A DNA stretch of 64,000 nucleotides from Amycolatopsis sp. MtRt-6 (GTDB lineage: Bacteria; Actinomycetota; Actinomycetes; Mycobacteriales; Pseudonocardiaceae). The stretch spans positions 372,001 through 436,000 of the forward strand of contig NZ_JADWPD010000003.1 in assembly GCF_017308975.1 (NCBI RefSeq), read 5' to 3'. The notes under the pieces are model-generated. The model ran no database searches, had not been told where the DNA came from, and worked only from the letters and a program-made list of their open reading frames with translations. This document shows, piece by piece, positions 26,127 to 34,091 of this stretch. Made by a program: the position numbers and the translations under genes. How positions within the stretch are numbered: the stretch's first letter is position 1; every line of letters starts with the position of its first letter.

Positions 26127-26828
26127 TTGAAGACCCGATTGAGACCTGCCGATCTCGCGCGCGAGCACGGCCTCTCCACCCAGGCGGTCCGCAACTACGA
26201 GCAGGAAGGCTTCCTGCCGCCGGCCGCACGCACCCCGAGCGGCTACCGGATCTACACGGAAACCCACGCGGCAGCACTCCGGGCGTTCCTCGCACTGGCC
26301 CGGGCCTACGGGCACGCGACAGCGGGCGGGATCATGCACGCCGTCAACGCCGGCGACGTCGACCGCGCGCTGACCCTCGTCGACCGCGGACACGAGCAGC
26401 TGCTCCGCGACCGCGAAACCCTCAACACGGTCCGCAGGGCGATCGGGTCGCTGACGACCGGGCGGGCATCCGAGCCGGCCACGACCGGCTGGTCGATCGG
26501 CGAGCTCGCGCGCCGCCTCGGCGTCACCGCGGCGACCGTGCGGGCGTGGGAACGCGCGGGCGTCCTGGTGCCCGCGCGGAACCGGGCGACCGGCCACCGG
26601 GTCTTCCAGGCGGCCGACATCCGGGACGCGGAACTGGCCCACCTACTCCGCCGCGGCGGCTACCCGCTGGCCCACATCGCGACGGTGGTCGAGCAGGTCC
26701 GCACCGCGGGCGGCACCGAGTCGCTGGTCCAGGCGCTCGCGACGTGGCAGCGGCGGCTCACCGACCGCGGCTTGGCGATGCTCGACGCGGCCGCCCGGCT
26801 CGGCGCGTACCTGGCGTCACGGCCGTGA
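26127..26828 (+). CDS. Double-HTH MerR family regulator (TioE-like)
   Basis: 233 residues from TTG 26127. Two MerR winged-helix domains occur in tandem: residues about 5-70 (REHGLSTQAVRNYEQEGFLP, SGYRIYTETH) and about 115-185 (IGELARRLGVTAATVRAWER, TGHRVFQAADI). A C-terminal helix follows. This arrangement occurs in TioE-type regulators of antibiotic-linked genes. With only 17 bp between the starts, its promoter overlaps that of the erythromycin esterase-like gene, supporting a role in drug-responsive control of that gene. Its end overlaps the next, converging gene by 12 bp. Confidence 0.87.
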   Translation: MKTRLRPADLAREHGLSTQAVRNYEQEGFLPPAARTPSGYRIYTETHAAALRAFLALARAYGHATAGGIMHAVNAGDVDRALTLVDRGHEQLLRDRETLNTVRRAIGSLTTGRASEPATTGWSIGELARRLGVTAATVRAWERAGVLVPARNRATGHRVFQAADIRDAELAHLLRRGGYPLAHIATVVEQVRTAGGTESLVQALATWQRRLTDRGLAMLDAAARLGAYLASRP

Positions 26829-27659
26829 ACCCGGGTGCAGCCGGTCGAACTCGTGCGCGGCCGAGCGCTGGGTGCGCACCCGCAGCAGCTTCTCCTCGGC
26901 TTCGTCGTCGACCTCGTTGAGCCCGAGCTGCACGGCCAGCCGGATCTGCTCCCGGTTTTCCCGGACCACGGCGGAGAAGAAGTCGTCGATCCGCGGGTCG
27001 AGGAGCACTTCGAGCAGCACGCGGAACGAGGTGTCGACGCAGGCGCGCACGATCTCGTCGTGGAACGGCAGCCGCTTGAGCTTCCCCAGCTGCGGGTCCG
27101 CGGCGATCTTCTCGGCGATGATCCCGCGCAGCTCGTCCTTGTGGGCCCCGAGCGACTTGGCGAGGTTCTCCGGGTAGTTGCCGGTTTCCAGGACCTTGAC
27201 GACCTCGTCGAGCACCGCGATGGTCACCGGCTTCTTGATCGCCTTCACGATCGGCTCGGACAGCTTGTCGACGAGCCGGTAGGTGAACTGCTCGCCGACG
27301 GCCCGGTCCGCGGCCCGCCCGATCCGCACGAGCAGCAGCACGACGCTGACGAACTTGTGCGCGGTCATGGCGGGGTGCGCGACCGGGATCATGGCGAACA
27401 GCTCGTACCAGTTGCGCACGAGGAACTTCCGCGCCCACCGCCGTTTCCGCCAGCGCCACAGGAATTCGAGGAGGAAGACCCCGCAGATCCCGCAGTCGAC
27501 GAAGAAGATGACGAGCCCGACGTCCCGCGCGGGCGGGCTGAGCACCATGAACCCGAGCAACCCGACCGAGCCGGCGGCGAGCACCAGCATGATCCAGTCG
27601 TCGATGCGCACGTTTCCGGGCAGCACCCCGCTGTTGAGCTCCGGTTCACGGGTGACCAT
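26817..27659 (-). CDS. Membrane protein with ion-channel-like (S1-S4) segment
   Basis: 280 residues from ATG 27659. Helices at about residues 18-45 (DDWIMLVLAAGSVGLLGFMV) and 50-72 are followed by FLWRWRKRRWARKFLVRNWY, a basic stretch typical of the S2-S3 region of voltage-sensor-like proteins, then FVSVVLLLVRIGRAADR resembling S4. No pore loop follows. The C-terminal half is soluble and helical (VDKLSEPIVKAIKKPV, LETGNYPENLAKSLGAHK). It may be a voltage-sensor-like membrane protein without a pore; the function is unknown. It is convergent with the MerR gene. Confidence 0.75.
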   Translation of the reverse strand: MVTREPELNSGVLPGNVRIDDWIMLVLAAGSVGLLGFMVLSPPARDVGLVIFFVDCGICGVFLLEFLWRWRKRRWARKFLVRNWYELFAMIPVAHPAMTAHKFVSVVLLLVRIGRAADRAVGEQFTYRLVDKLSEPIVKAIKKPVTIAVLDEVVKVLETGNYPENLAKSLGAHKDELRGIIAEKIAADPQLGKLKRLPFHDEIVRACVDTSFRVLLEVLLDPRIDDFFSAVVRENREQIRLAVQLGLNEVDDEAEEKLLRVRTQRSAAHEFDRLHPGSRP

Positions 27660-27686
27660 GCCCGATGATGGCACGGACACCGCTGG

Positions 27687-28709
27687 TCAGCCGGGCGGAC
27701 CCGAGCCCGGAAGTGTCGCGTTTCCGCACGAAGCGGGCTGCCAGCCCACGCCGTAGGACCGCGCCGGCCGCAGGTCGCGGAAACCGGTGCGCACCTCGCC
27801 CGCGTTGTCGAGGAAGAGCGGCTTGCGCGCGGTCAGCGGGTCCTGGGCGTCCTTGGAGAGTTCGCCGTCGATGCGCCAGACGCGCTGCGGTGGCCGCGCC
27901 CGGTCGAACCGGACGTTGAGGTCGAAGCTCTCGCACGGGAATTCCGGGGTGCAGCAGTAGAACGGCGCCGGCAGCTCGTCGACCCGGATCCGGAAGAAGA
28001 ACTCGTGCTCGTCGCCGGCGTCCAGCGGCTGCGGCGGGCGCAGGCTGAAGGCGACCCGGGTGGTGCTGACCAGCCGCACGGAATGCACCTCACCACCGGC
28101 GACGACGTCTATGCCGAGGCGCGAGAGGTCCAGCGGGTCGGTGGTGCTGGCCGGCCGGGCGAGGGAGACGGCGTGCTCGACGTCGGCGAGGCCGGCGACG
28201 TGGCTGACCACCCGCCGGGTCTCGAAGACCTCGGCGGCGGCCGCCCCGGTCATGGTCAGCCGCACCGCCAGCGCCGACGTGTGCCAGGGACCGTCCTGGC
28301 TGATCGCCGCGCCTCCGTACGGCCACGGTGCCCCGTACGCGGCTTCGGCGATCAGGTAGACGACGTCGTCGGCGCGGCGCTGCATCGTGCGCACGTTGCG
28401 GTCGGCCCCCGTGCCCAGCAACTGGAGACGCTGCGTGTAGCGCTCGTTCGGGCCGGTACCGAAACCGAGGACGATCCGCGCCGTTTCCCGATGCGATTCG
28501 GACAGCGTCTCGATCAACCGGCGAAGCGTTTCGACCACCTTGCCGCGAACGGTTCCCGGGCTGTCGTCTTCGTGGACACCGCACACTTCGCGCAACTGTT
28601 CACCGACGGTCGAAGGCAGGCTCTTGGCTTGGATGCCCAGCCCCTTGCGAAGCAGTTTAAGCTCCGCCGAGAGAGCGTTGATCTTCGCTTCGGCCGCGTC
28701 CTGAGCCAA
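27687..28709 (-). CDS. Conserved protein of unknown function beside NB-ARC regulator
   Basis: 340 residues. TTG 28709 is chosen because GGAGG lies seven bases upstream; no better start is seen. Residues 1-80 are helical and basic (LSAELKLLRKGLGIQAKSL). The C-terminal 250 residues are beta-rich with a late cysteine pair (FYCCTPEF). The N-terminal helical segment looks like one found ahead of various actinobacterial regulators; I do not recognise the rest. It is divergent from the 17-codon peptide ORF and XRE/NB-ARC gene, and its promoter region holds the repeated GTTTCCCG motifs, so it is probably a target of that regulator. Confidence 0.72.
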   Translation of the reverse strand: MAQDAAEAKINALSAELKLLRKGLGIQAKSLPSTVGEQLREVCGVHEDDSPGTVRGKVVETLRRLIETLSESHRETARIVLGFGTGPNERYTQRLQLLGTGADRNVRTMQRRADDVVYLIAEAAYGAPWPYGGAAISQDGPWHTSALAVRLTMTGAAAAEVFETRRVVSHVAGLADVEHAVSLARPASTTDPLDLSRLGIDVVAGGEVHSVRLVSTTRVAFSLRPPQPLDAGDEHEFFFRIRVDELPAPFYCCTPEFPCESFDLNVRFDRARPPQRVWRIDGELSKDAQDPLTARKPLFLDNAGEVRTGFRDLRPARSYGVGWQPASCGNATLPGSGPPG

Positions 28710-28751
28710 GCCGTCACCTCCGTCCTGGTCGCCCGCGGGGAAGTCTACCGT

Positions 28752-28820
28752 GTTTCCCGCCGTTTCCGGATCCGGGAAACAACGCAGGTCAGCGGTTTCC
28801 CGGGAGAGGCAACGGGAAAC
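28752..28820. promoter_or_regulatory. Cluster of GTTTCCCG / CGGGAAAC motifs, likely operator
   Basis: GTTTCCCG at 28752-28759 and 28795-28802, GTTTCCGG at 28762-28769, and CGGGAAAC at 28773-28780 and 28813-28820. The pair at 28762-28780 forms GTTTCCGG-N3-CGGGAAAC; the pair at 28795-28820 is GTTTCCCG-N10-CGGGAAAC. They lie in the divergent promoter region between the 28709 and 28933/29061 genes. The N3 form recurs exactly at 31966-31984. Confidence 0.6.
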
Positions 28821-28932
28821 GTCTGTCGCCGGGTAATTCGCCGGGTCAAGCTTACGTCGTCGAAATCCTTCGGCAACCGAGGAAGTCGCCGCACGAAAAC
28901 CGCGGCGACGGCGATCCGGAAAGGGGAACGCG

Positions 28933-28986
28933 ATGCACACGCACCTCGTCATCGTGCTCGGCCAGCTGGTCTCCCTGCTGGGCTGA
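28933..28986 (+). CDS. 17-residue hydrophobic peptide ORF
   Basis: ATG 28933 encodes MHTHLVIVLGQLVSLLG then TGA. AAGGGG lies at good spacing upstream. It is located 74 bp before the XRE/NB-ARC gene on the same strand, in the same intergenic space as the GTTTCCCG operators. The peptide has no cleavable signal but a hydrophobic centre. It could be a signalling peptide, a membrane peptide or a leader. It is too short for coding statistics, so this rests on Shine-Dalgarno, position and composition. Confidence 0.45.
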   Translation: MHTHLVIVLGQLVSLLG

Positions 28987-29060
28987 CCAGGTACGCCGCC
29001 GACGGGCCCGGGCCGCCGGCGGACCTTCCCCCCGTTCGCCGATTACAGGATGATCGATCC

Positions 29061-31259
29061 ATGCCGGACTTTGGAGCGGAATTGAAGCGTCGACGGATGT
29101 CGGTCGGCATGTCACTGACCGGGCTCGCGGCGTCCGTGCATTTCACCAAGGGCTACCTCAGCAAGGTGGAGAACGGCAAGGTCCGGGTGAACCGCGACCT
29201 GGCCAAGGCCTGCGACCAGGCACTGGGCGCCGGCGGTGAACTGCTCGCCCTGGTCTCGGATTCCGTGCTGCCCGCCCGCCGCAGCGCCGGCGGCATCGTC
29301 GGGCTGCCGGACAGCGGGCGGTACTTCGTCGGCCGCGAAACCGAGCTCGAAGCGCTTTCCGCGCGGCTGCTCGACCCGGACCACGCCCGGGTCGGCGTGG
29401 TGCACGGGATGGCGGGGGCCGGCAAGACGGCACTCGCCGTCGCCGCCGCCCGGCGGGTCGCGGCCACCTTCCCCGACGGCTGTCTCTTCTTCGACCTCCG
29501 CGGCCACACGCCCGGAGCCGTCGAGCTGTCCCCCGGCGAGGCCCTGCACCGGCTGCTGCGGCTGCTGGACGTCTCGGCGGACCAGCTGCCCGCCGACGAG
29601 GACGGCCTGGCCAACCTGGTCCGCGACCAGCTGCGCGGGCGGCGGATGATCCTCGTGCTCGACAACGTCCGGTCCGCCGAGCAGATCCGGGCCATCGTGG
29701 ACGGCGAGACGTCGTCCCGCATCCTGGTGACCAGCCGCGGCCGGCTGCCCGCGCTCGACGACGCCTGGCACTTCCCGGTCGAGGTGCTGCCGCTCGGCGA
29801 CGCCGTGCGGCTGCTGCGGTCGGTCGCCGGCGACCACGCACCCGGCGACGACGAGGTGGCGACCGAGATCGTCCGGCACTGCGGCCGCCTGCCGCTCGCG
29901 GTGCGCATCGTGGCCGCCCGGTTCGTCGCCGGCGGCTGGACGGCGGCGAAGCTGCGCGACCGGCTGGCCGACGAGACCACCCGGCTCGGCGCGCTGGAGG
30001 ACGGCGAGCGCAGCGTCGCGACGGCGTTCGCCGTCTCGTACGAAGCACTGCCCGGCGACCAGCGGCGGCTGCTGGGCCTGCTCGCCCTGCACCCCGCGGC
30101 GGCCGCGGAAACCACCGCGGTCGAAGCGCTCGCCGGGCTCGCCGCGGGCGAAGCGGACCGCCTGGTGGACCGGCTGCACGACGCGCACCTGGTCGTCCGC
30201 GACGAACGCGGGTACGTCGAGCTCCACGACCTGATGCGCACGTTCGCGGCGAAGCACGCGTTGCCCCAGGTGGCTCCGGACGACCGCAAAGTAGCGGTGC
30301 GCAGGTTGGTCGAGCACCTGGTCGCGCTGACACTGGCAGCCGACGAGCTCGCCGAGCCGTACCGGTTCCGCCCGCCGACCGGCCTGCCGAGCCCGGCCGA
30401 GCTGCCGTTTTCGGAGGCCGAAGGCGCACTCGCCTGGCTCGCCGCGCAGTGGCCGGCACTCGCCGACATCGTCGATTCCGCGGCCCGGCACGGGTTGTAC
30501 GACCGCTGCTGGCAGCTGGCGTTCGTGCTCCGCGCGTTCTTCTTCCGCGAGAAGCTGTTCGAGCCGTGGATCCGCACGCACGAACGCGCCCTGGAGGCGG
30601 CGCGGGCGGCAGCCGACCCCAGCGCGACGGGCATGATCCTCAACAACCTGGGCATGGCGCACATCGAGTCGGGCCGCCCCGACGACGCGGTCCGCTACCA
30701 CCGCCAGGCCCAGGAGCAGTTCGCACTGGCCCGCGACGACCGCGGCGCGACGGACGCGCTGTCCAGCTTGGCGTGGGCCCGCCTGTACCGCGGCGAGGCC
30801 GAGCCGGCCCTGGCGGACTTGACGACGGTGCTGGCCGTGTACCGCCGGACGGGCCGGACCCGCAATGTGGTGATCGCGTTGCGCGGGATAGCGCTCGCTT
30901 CGGTGGCCCTGGAACGGTTTCCCGAGGCACTGGCTGCCGCGGAGGAGGCGAGTGGGCTCGCGCAGCTGCCGGTCGACCGCGCGATGTCGGCGAACTGTGA
31001 GGCCTGGGTGCAGTTCCGCGCGGGCCGCTGGGAGGAGGCGTCGCGTTGTTACCGGCGGGCGGCCGACCTGGCGGACGACGCGGGAAGCGAGTACGAAAGG
31101 GCCCGCGCGTTGACGGGGCTGGGCAACACGGCGGCGGAGCGCGGCTCGCGGAGGGAGGCAGAGCGCTGGTGGGCGGAGGCGGCCGCGTACCGGGTGACCC
31201 TCAACCCGGCGGTGCTCGGCGAGGCGGAGTACCGGAACCGGCCGGCATTCGCGGAGTGA
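29061..31259 (+). CDS. XRE-NB-ARC-TPR (STAND-type) transcriptional regulator
   Basis: 732 residues from ATG 29061. Residues 1-65 are an XRE helix-turn-helix (LTGLAASVHFTKGYLSKVEN). Residues about 85-340 are an NB-ARC ATPase with P-loop GMAGAGKTALA, Walker B RRMILVLDNV, sensor LVTSRGR and the GLPL-like CGRLPLAVRI. Residues about 460-730 are TPR repeats (NNLGMAHIESGRPDDAVRYH, then ALTGLGNTAAERG). STAND proteins of this layout bind a ligand through their repeats and oligomerise on ATP binding. Likely target sites are the GTTTCCCG motifs upstream and at 31948-31984. Confidence 0.9.
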   Translation: MPDFGAELKRRRMSVGMSLTGLAASVHFTKGYLSKVENGKVRVNRDLAKACDQALGAGGELLALVSDSVLPARRSAGGIVGLPDSGRYFVGRETELEALSARLLDPDHARVGVVHGMAGAGKTALAVAAARRVAATFPDGCLFFDLRGHTPGAVELSPGEALHRLLRLLDVSADQLPADEDGLANLVRDQLRGRRMILVLDNVRSAEQIRAIVDGETSSRILVTSRGRLPALDDAWHFPVEVLPLGDAVRLLRSVAGDHAPGDDEVATEIVRHCGRLPLAVRIVAARFVAGGWTAAKLRDRLADETTRLGALEDGERSVATAFAVSYEALPGDQRRLLGLLALHPAAAAETTAVEALAGLAAGEADRLVDRLHDAHLVVRDERGYVELHDLMRTFAAKHALPQVAPDDRKVAVRRLVEHLVALTLAADELAEPYRFRPPTGLPSPAELPFSEAEGALAWLAAQWPALADIVDSAARHGLYDRCWQLAFVLRAFFFREKLFEPWIRTHERALEAARAAADPSATGMILNNLGMAHIESGRPDDAVRYHRQAQEQFALARDDRGATDALSSLAWARLYRGEAEPALADLTTVLAVYRRTGRTRNVVIALRGIALASVALERFPEALAAAEEASGLAQLPVDRAMSANCEAWVQFRAGRWEEASRCYRRAADLADDAGSEYERARALTGLGNTAAERGSRREAERWWAEAAAYRVTLNPAVLGEAEYRNRPAFAE

Positions 31260-31421
31260 GGAAAGGGCGGCCGATGGTGTGCGCCGAGCACGGTGAGTGA
31301 TCCGCCTCGAAGCCGGTGTGCGCCGAACACGCGGCGACCCCCAATCCCGCAGTCGCCGTTCGCCCGATGAAGCTTGTCCGGCCACCCGTTTTTGCCGGGC
31401 CCCGTCGGCAATCTCCGCGGC

Positions 31422-31942
31422 ATGACCTCTGAGGATCCCGAATTCGGCGAAATCGCGAGGGGCATGGCTGCGGCCCTGCGCCCGAGCGCGGGCACCGCGT
31501 CCTCCGCCACCCTGCAGTGGCACCGTTACATGCCGCCCCTGGAACACGTGGCCGCGATTCCCGGACGTGAGCTGGTCCAGGAGCTCTACCTCAACGACGC
31601 CGGTGACGTCGGCCTGGCGGTGTTCGAACCCTTGGCGTCGCTTGGGACCTCCCGCTGACGGGCGTCGAATCGCCGCTCGACCTCACGGTGCTGCGCACAC
31701 TGCCGCGCCTGACCCAGCTCGGCCTCCGGGGGCCGAGCTGCGACCTGCCCGCCCTGCGGGTGCTGAAACTGGACATGGACCAGGTACGCGGCCTGCTCGC
31801 CGCGGGCCGCCCGCTGCCCCGGCTCGCCGCGTTGTTCGTCACCGGCAGAACGACCCTGCCGGAGATGGACGAATTGCGCTTGGCCTTCGGCCGGCACGAT
31901 CCCGAAGGGACGGTGACCGAGATTTCCGGTGCCCTGACCTGA
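31422..31942 (+). pseudogene. Leucine-rich protein of unknown function, frameshifted
   Basis: The first frame from ATG 31422 runs through LVQELYLNDAGDVGLAVFEP, then drifts to a stop at 31656-31658. One base added near 31629-31631 (a CCC run) gives LGVAWDLPLTGVESPLDLTV and a second frame running to 31942 with LRTLPRLTQLGLRG, a leucine-rich-repeat-like section. The restored protein is about 173 residues, cytoplasmic, of no family I recognise. A frameshift mutation or single-base sequencing error is equally possible. It lies in the same orientation directly after the NB-ARC gene. Confidence 0.6.
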
Positions 31943-31947
31943 CCGGT

Positions 31948-31984
31948 GTTTCCCGCGGGCAAGCCGTTTCCGGCAACGGGAAAC
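31948..31984. promoter_or_regulatory. GTTTCCGG-N3-CGGGAAAC operator upstream of small secreted peptide
   Basis: GTTTCCCG at 31948-31955, GTTTCCGG at 31966-31973 and CGGGAAAC at 31977-31984. The second and third are separated by three bases exactly as at 28762-28780, and the flanks extend the inverted repeat to 11 bp per arm (CAAGCCGTTTC / GAAACGGCTTG). It lies about 110 bp before the ATG at 32094, so the small secreted peptide is a likely target of the same regulator. Confidence 0.6.
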
Positions 31985-32093
31985 GGCTTGTCGCGCCCCG
32001 CTCCCGGCGCGCACCATCGAGGCAGACCGAATTTCGCGGACACCGCGAAATCAACCGAACCCCGGTCGCCGGGGAAATCGCGAGGAGCCTGCC

Positions 32094-32258
32094 ATGGTGG
32101 TCGTCTGTTCCGTTTCCGCCCTCGTCCGCGCGGCGCTGTTCATCGTCGTGCTCGCGCTGGTCGCCGGGCTGGCTCTCGCGGGATCCGCCGCGCGCGCGAC
32201 CACGCCCGCCCCGGACCCGGCGGTGGCCACCGCCGCCGCGGACCCCGTCACGCACTGA
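32094..32258 (+). CDS. 54-residue secreted or membrane-anchored peptide
   Basis: ATG 32094 is preceded by GAGGAG. The peptide begins MVVVCSVSALVRAALFIVVL, a strong hydrophobic core, followed by AGSAARA which resembles a signal peptidase site near residue 35. The last 20 residues are Ala-Pro-Thr-rich (PAPDPAVATAAADPVTH). It follows the shared operator, giving it a place in the NB-ARC locus as a possible extracellular signal or small wall peptide. No homology can be stated. Confidence 0.6.
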   Translation: MVVVCSVSALVRAALFIVVLALVAGLALAGSAARATTPAPDPAVATAAADPVTH

Positions 32259-32661
32259 ACGTCCGGGCTTTTCCAGCCCCAGGTGCTCGATCAGCCCGGG
32301 CCAGCTGGTCGGCGTACCGCCGGGCGAACCCGGGCGAGTCGCCGTCGGGGCCGTCGCGATCTGCTCGGCCGTTCCCGCCAGGAGCCGCGTGCGCGGCGCG
32401 TGGCCGGGGTCGGTGTCCGGGCTTGCGTACTCCAGGCCCGACCAGGCCGGCAGCCGGACGCCGTCGCGGCTCTCGAGCGCTTCCAACGCCATCCGCCGCA
32501 CCTGCTCGGACAGCGGCAGGTCCGGGGTCATCAGCTCGCTCTGGCACTCCCCACGCCTCCGACATCGCCCGGTAGAGGCCTTCCTTGCCGTCGAAGTAGT
32601 ACGAAATCAGCTGCTGGTTGACCCCGGCCCGCGCGGCGATCCGCGGCTGTACGTCAACCAA
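32248..32661 (-). pseudogene. TetR-family regulator remnant, N-truncated and frameshifted
   Basis: RIAARAGVNQQLISYYFDGK and EGLYRAMSEAWG are the helix-turn-helix end of a TetR protein, but the preceding helix (about 15 residues) is missing. Near 32550 the frame shifts; the alternate frame continues SELMTPDLPLSEQVRRMALE and EALESRDGVRLPAWSG, the ligand-domain start. One extra base explains it. The end is uncertain because the continuing frame has no close stop. Both lesions make a functional regulator unlikely. It overlaps the end of the small peptide gene on the other strand. Confidence 0.65.
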
Positions 32662-32721
32662 CCGGACGACTCTGTCAACCCGACGTTTGATTGAGTCCGG
32701 CAGGCGGTGGAGAGGTGTGGG

Positions 32722-33665
32722 TCAGCCTTCAAGCACCTCCCGCAGCTTCTTGGCGAAGGCCTCCGGCTGGCCCGCGTAACCGAACTCGCCGCCCAGGAAA
32801 CCGCCGTGGTGGCTCGGGAACACGGTCACCTCCTGACCGAGCCGCTCGGCCGTGCCCACCGCGGCTCGCCCGGTGAAGACCTCGCGGGACTCCTCACCCA
32901 CCGCGACGACGATCCGGGTCGGCACCGCCGCCAGCGCCTCGACGTCGAGCCGGTACGTGCTCACCGCGAGGGAGCGCTCGCTCAGCAGCGGGTCGTCGCG
33001 GCGGCCGTCGTCTTCGGCCGGCAGGCCGAAGACGGCCGGGTCCGCCGATGGCAGCGCGGCGGAGGAGTCGGTGTGCGGGGCGTGGCACGACCGCCCCCCC
33101 CCCCCCCCCCCACGGCCGGGTCCGCCGATGGCAGCGCGAAGTAGGCGTCGGTGAGCGGGCCTTGCCACGACGTCATCGCGATGAACGCCGCCATCCCCGC
33201 TCCGAAGCCCTTGGCCTGGTAGGCGTCTCGCATCGCTTGGCTGGCCCGCTCGACCGCGGCGGCGTCCGGCAGCGATTCGACGAGTGGCGGCTCGTGGGCG
33301 ACGAAGGTGCTCACGACCTCCGGGTGCGCCGTGACCAGCGCGAACCCGGCCACCGCGCCGCCGCTGCTCCCGAACACCTCGACGGCGCCTGCCCCCAGCG
33401 CCTGGATGACGGCGTGGATGTCCTCCGCCTGGAGCGCCGGCACGTGGTCCACCCGCCCGTCCTTGCGGACACTGCGCCCGAGCCCGCGCGGGTCGTAGGT
33501 GACCACGGTGCGGTCGGCGAAGTGCGACGCCAACGTGCCGAACCCCTCGGCGGTCATCGGCTGCCCGATCATGAGCAGCGGTGGCCGCGAGCTCTCGGCG
33601 GGCGCCGGGCCGTGGACGTCGTAGACGATGTCGGCAGCGGGTGTTTCCAGTGTGTGCGTGGTCAT
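32722..33665 (-). pseudogene. Alpha/beta hydrolase, interrupted by duplication and poly-C tract
   Basis: From ATG 33665 (MTTHTLETPAADIVYDVHGP) the protein shows the oxyanion region, VVTYDPRGLGRS, the nucleophile elbow EVFGSSGGAVAG and SHH near the end, a typical alpha/beta hydrolase fold. At ALPSADPAV the reading runs into an 80-bp partial duplication containing 18 consecutive C (33094-33111) that shifts frame by two. The other frame resumes FGLPAEDDGRRDDPLLSE and finishes at 32722. A tract of 16 or 19 C would restore the frame with a 26- or 27-residue insert. Phase variation, assembly artefact or decay are possible. Confidence 0.7.
33032..33138. repeat. 80-bp duplication with 18-base poly-C tract
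   Basis: The 27-bp sequence starting ACGGCCGGGTCC occurs identically at 33032-33058 and 33112-33138, 80 bp apart. Downstream of each copy the sequence remains similar but diverged (GTCGGTGTGCGGGG against GTCGGTGAGCGGGC). An uninterrupted run of 18 C occupies 33094-33111. The run lies inside the hydrolase gene and is the longest homopolymer in the window. Confidence 0.8.
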
Positions 33666-33742
33666 GGGGCCTCTCTGATCTGGACTCATCGAGAGACTAG
33701 ACCGGGGCACCGACAGTTTCCGTCGCCGCGCCCCGGGGCGGG

Positions 33743-33814
33743 TAGCGCGTCCGGGAGTCGAACCCGGGTCTCCCGGGTGAAAGCCGGGAATCCGTTCCAC
33801 TGGACCAACGCGCC
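33743..33814 (-). tRNA. tRNA-Glu (anticodon TTC)
   Basis: The minus strand gives acceptor GGCGCGT paired with ACGCGCT, discriminator A, anticodon stem CCCGG / CCGGG with loop CTTTCAC, and T arm CCGGG-TTCGACT-CCCGG. The anticodon TTC reads glutamate codons. The acceptor ends in a G-U pair at position 1-72 and the CCA is not encoded. The 72-base cloverleaf is otherwise complete. It differs from standard actinobacterial tRNA-Glu in sequence and may be a supernumerary copy. Confidence 0.8.
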
Positions 33815-33869
33815 GAGCACTCGCGTCCGTGCACTGATTTGCGACGAAGACGAGCGCGGGGAAAATGAG

Positions 33870-33938
33870 CACCGGCGGAAGGAGTCGAACCCTCTGGCCG
33901 CGGTTTTGGAGGCCGCGCCGCTTCCCAAGCTCGCCGAT
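33870..33938 (-). tRNA. Atypical tRNA-Trp-like gene (anticodon CCA)
   Basis: The minus strand gives acceptor ATCGGCG with CGCCGGT, anticodon arm GCGGC-CTCCAAA-ACCGC (one C-A mismatch at the top) and T arm GAGGG-TTCGACT-CCTTC. Anticodon CCA reads tryptophan. The D arm is unusually small (GCTTGGGAAGC) and the total is 69 bases. It lies 55 bp from tRNA-Glu in the same orientation. The odd D arm suggests a degenerate or phage-type tRNA. Confidence 0.5.
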
Positions 33939-33944
33939 GAGAAA

Positions 33945-33976
33945 AGCCGCCCGGACCGGTTTCCCGGTGGGCGGCT
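33945..33976 (-). terminator. Rho-independent-type terminator on the minus strand
   Basis: On the minus strand AGCCGCCC pairs with GGGCGGCT, with an inner 5-bp pair ACCGG / CCGGT, followed by TTTT just before the tRNA-Trp-like gene. Any transcript ending here would come from the 33977-34311 region or read-through from the ATPase operon. Confidence 0.55.
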
Positions 33977-33998
33977 CCTCGCCATGACGAACACTACG

Positions 33999-34091
33999 TC
34001 ACGGCGAGGAACCCGGAAGGCCGTGCCACCGCGAGAAGACGCTCGCGGCGGCGGTCCGCCGCCACGCTTCCCGCATCTCCGTGCGCGTCAT
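33999..34091 (-). CDS. Possible 30-residue basic peptide ORF
   Basis: ATG 34091 preceded by GGGAG at usable spacing encodes a 30-residue basic peptide starting MTRTEMREAWRRTAAAS. It lies in the 402-bp stretch (33939-34340) between tRNA-Trp and the ATPase gene, which otherwise has no gene, only two hairpin terminators and a 5-codon ORF (MNFLK) with a GGGGAGA site. Support is Shine-Dalgarno and position between terminators only. Confidence 0.25.
   Translation of the reverse strand: MTRTEMREAWRRTAAASVFSRWHGLPGSSP

Noticed and set aside
31276..31331. Direct repeat GTGTGCGCCGARCAC after the NB-ARC gene
   Set aside because: Two 15-bp copies with one difference in GC-rich DNA and no link to a gene start. 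Too weak to call a site.
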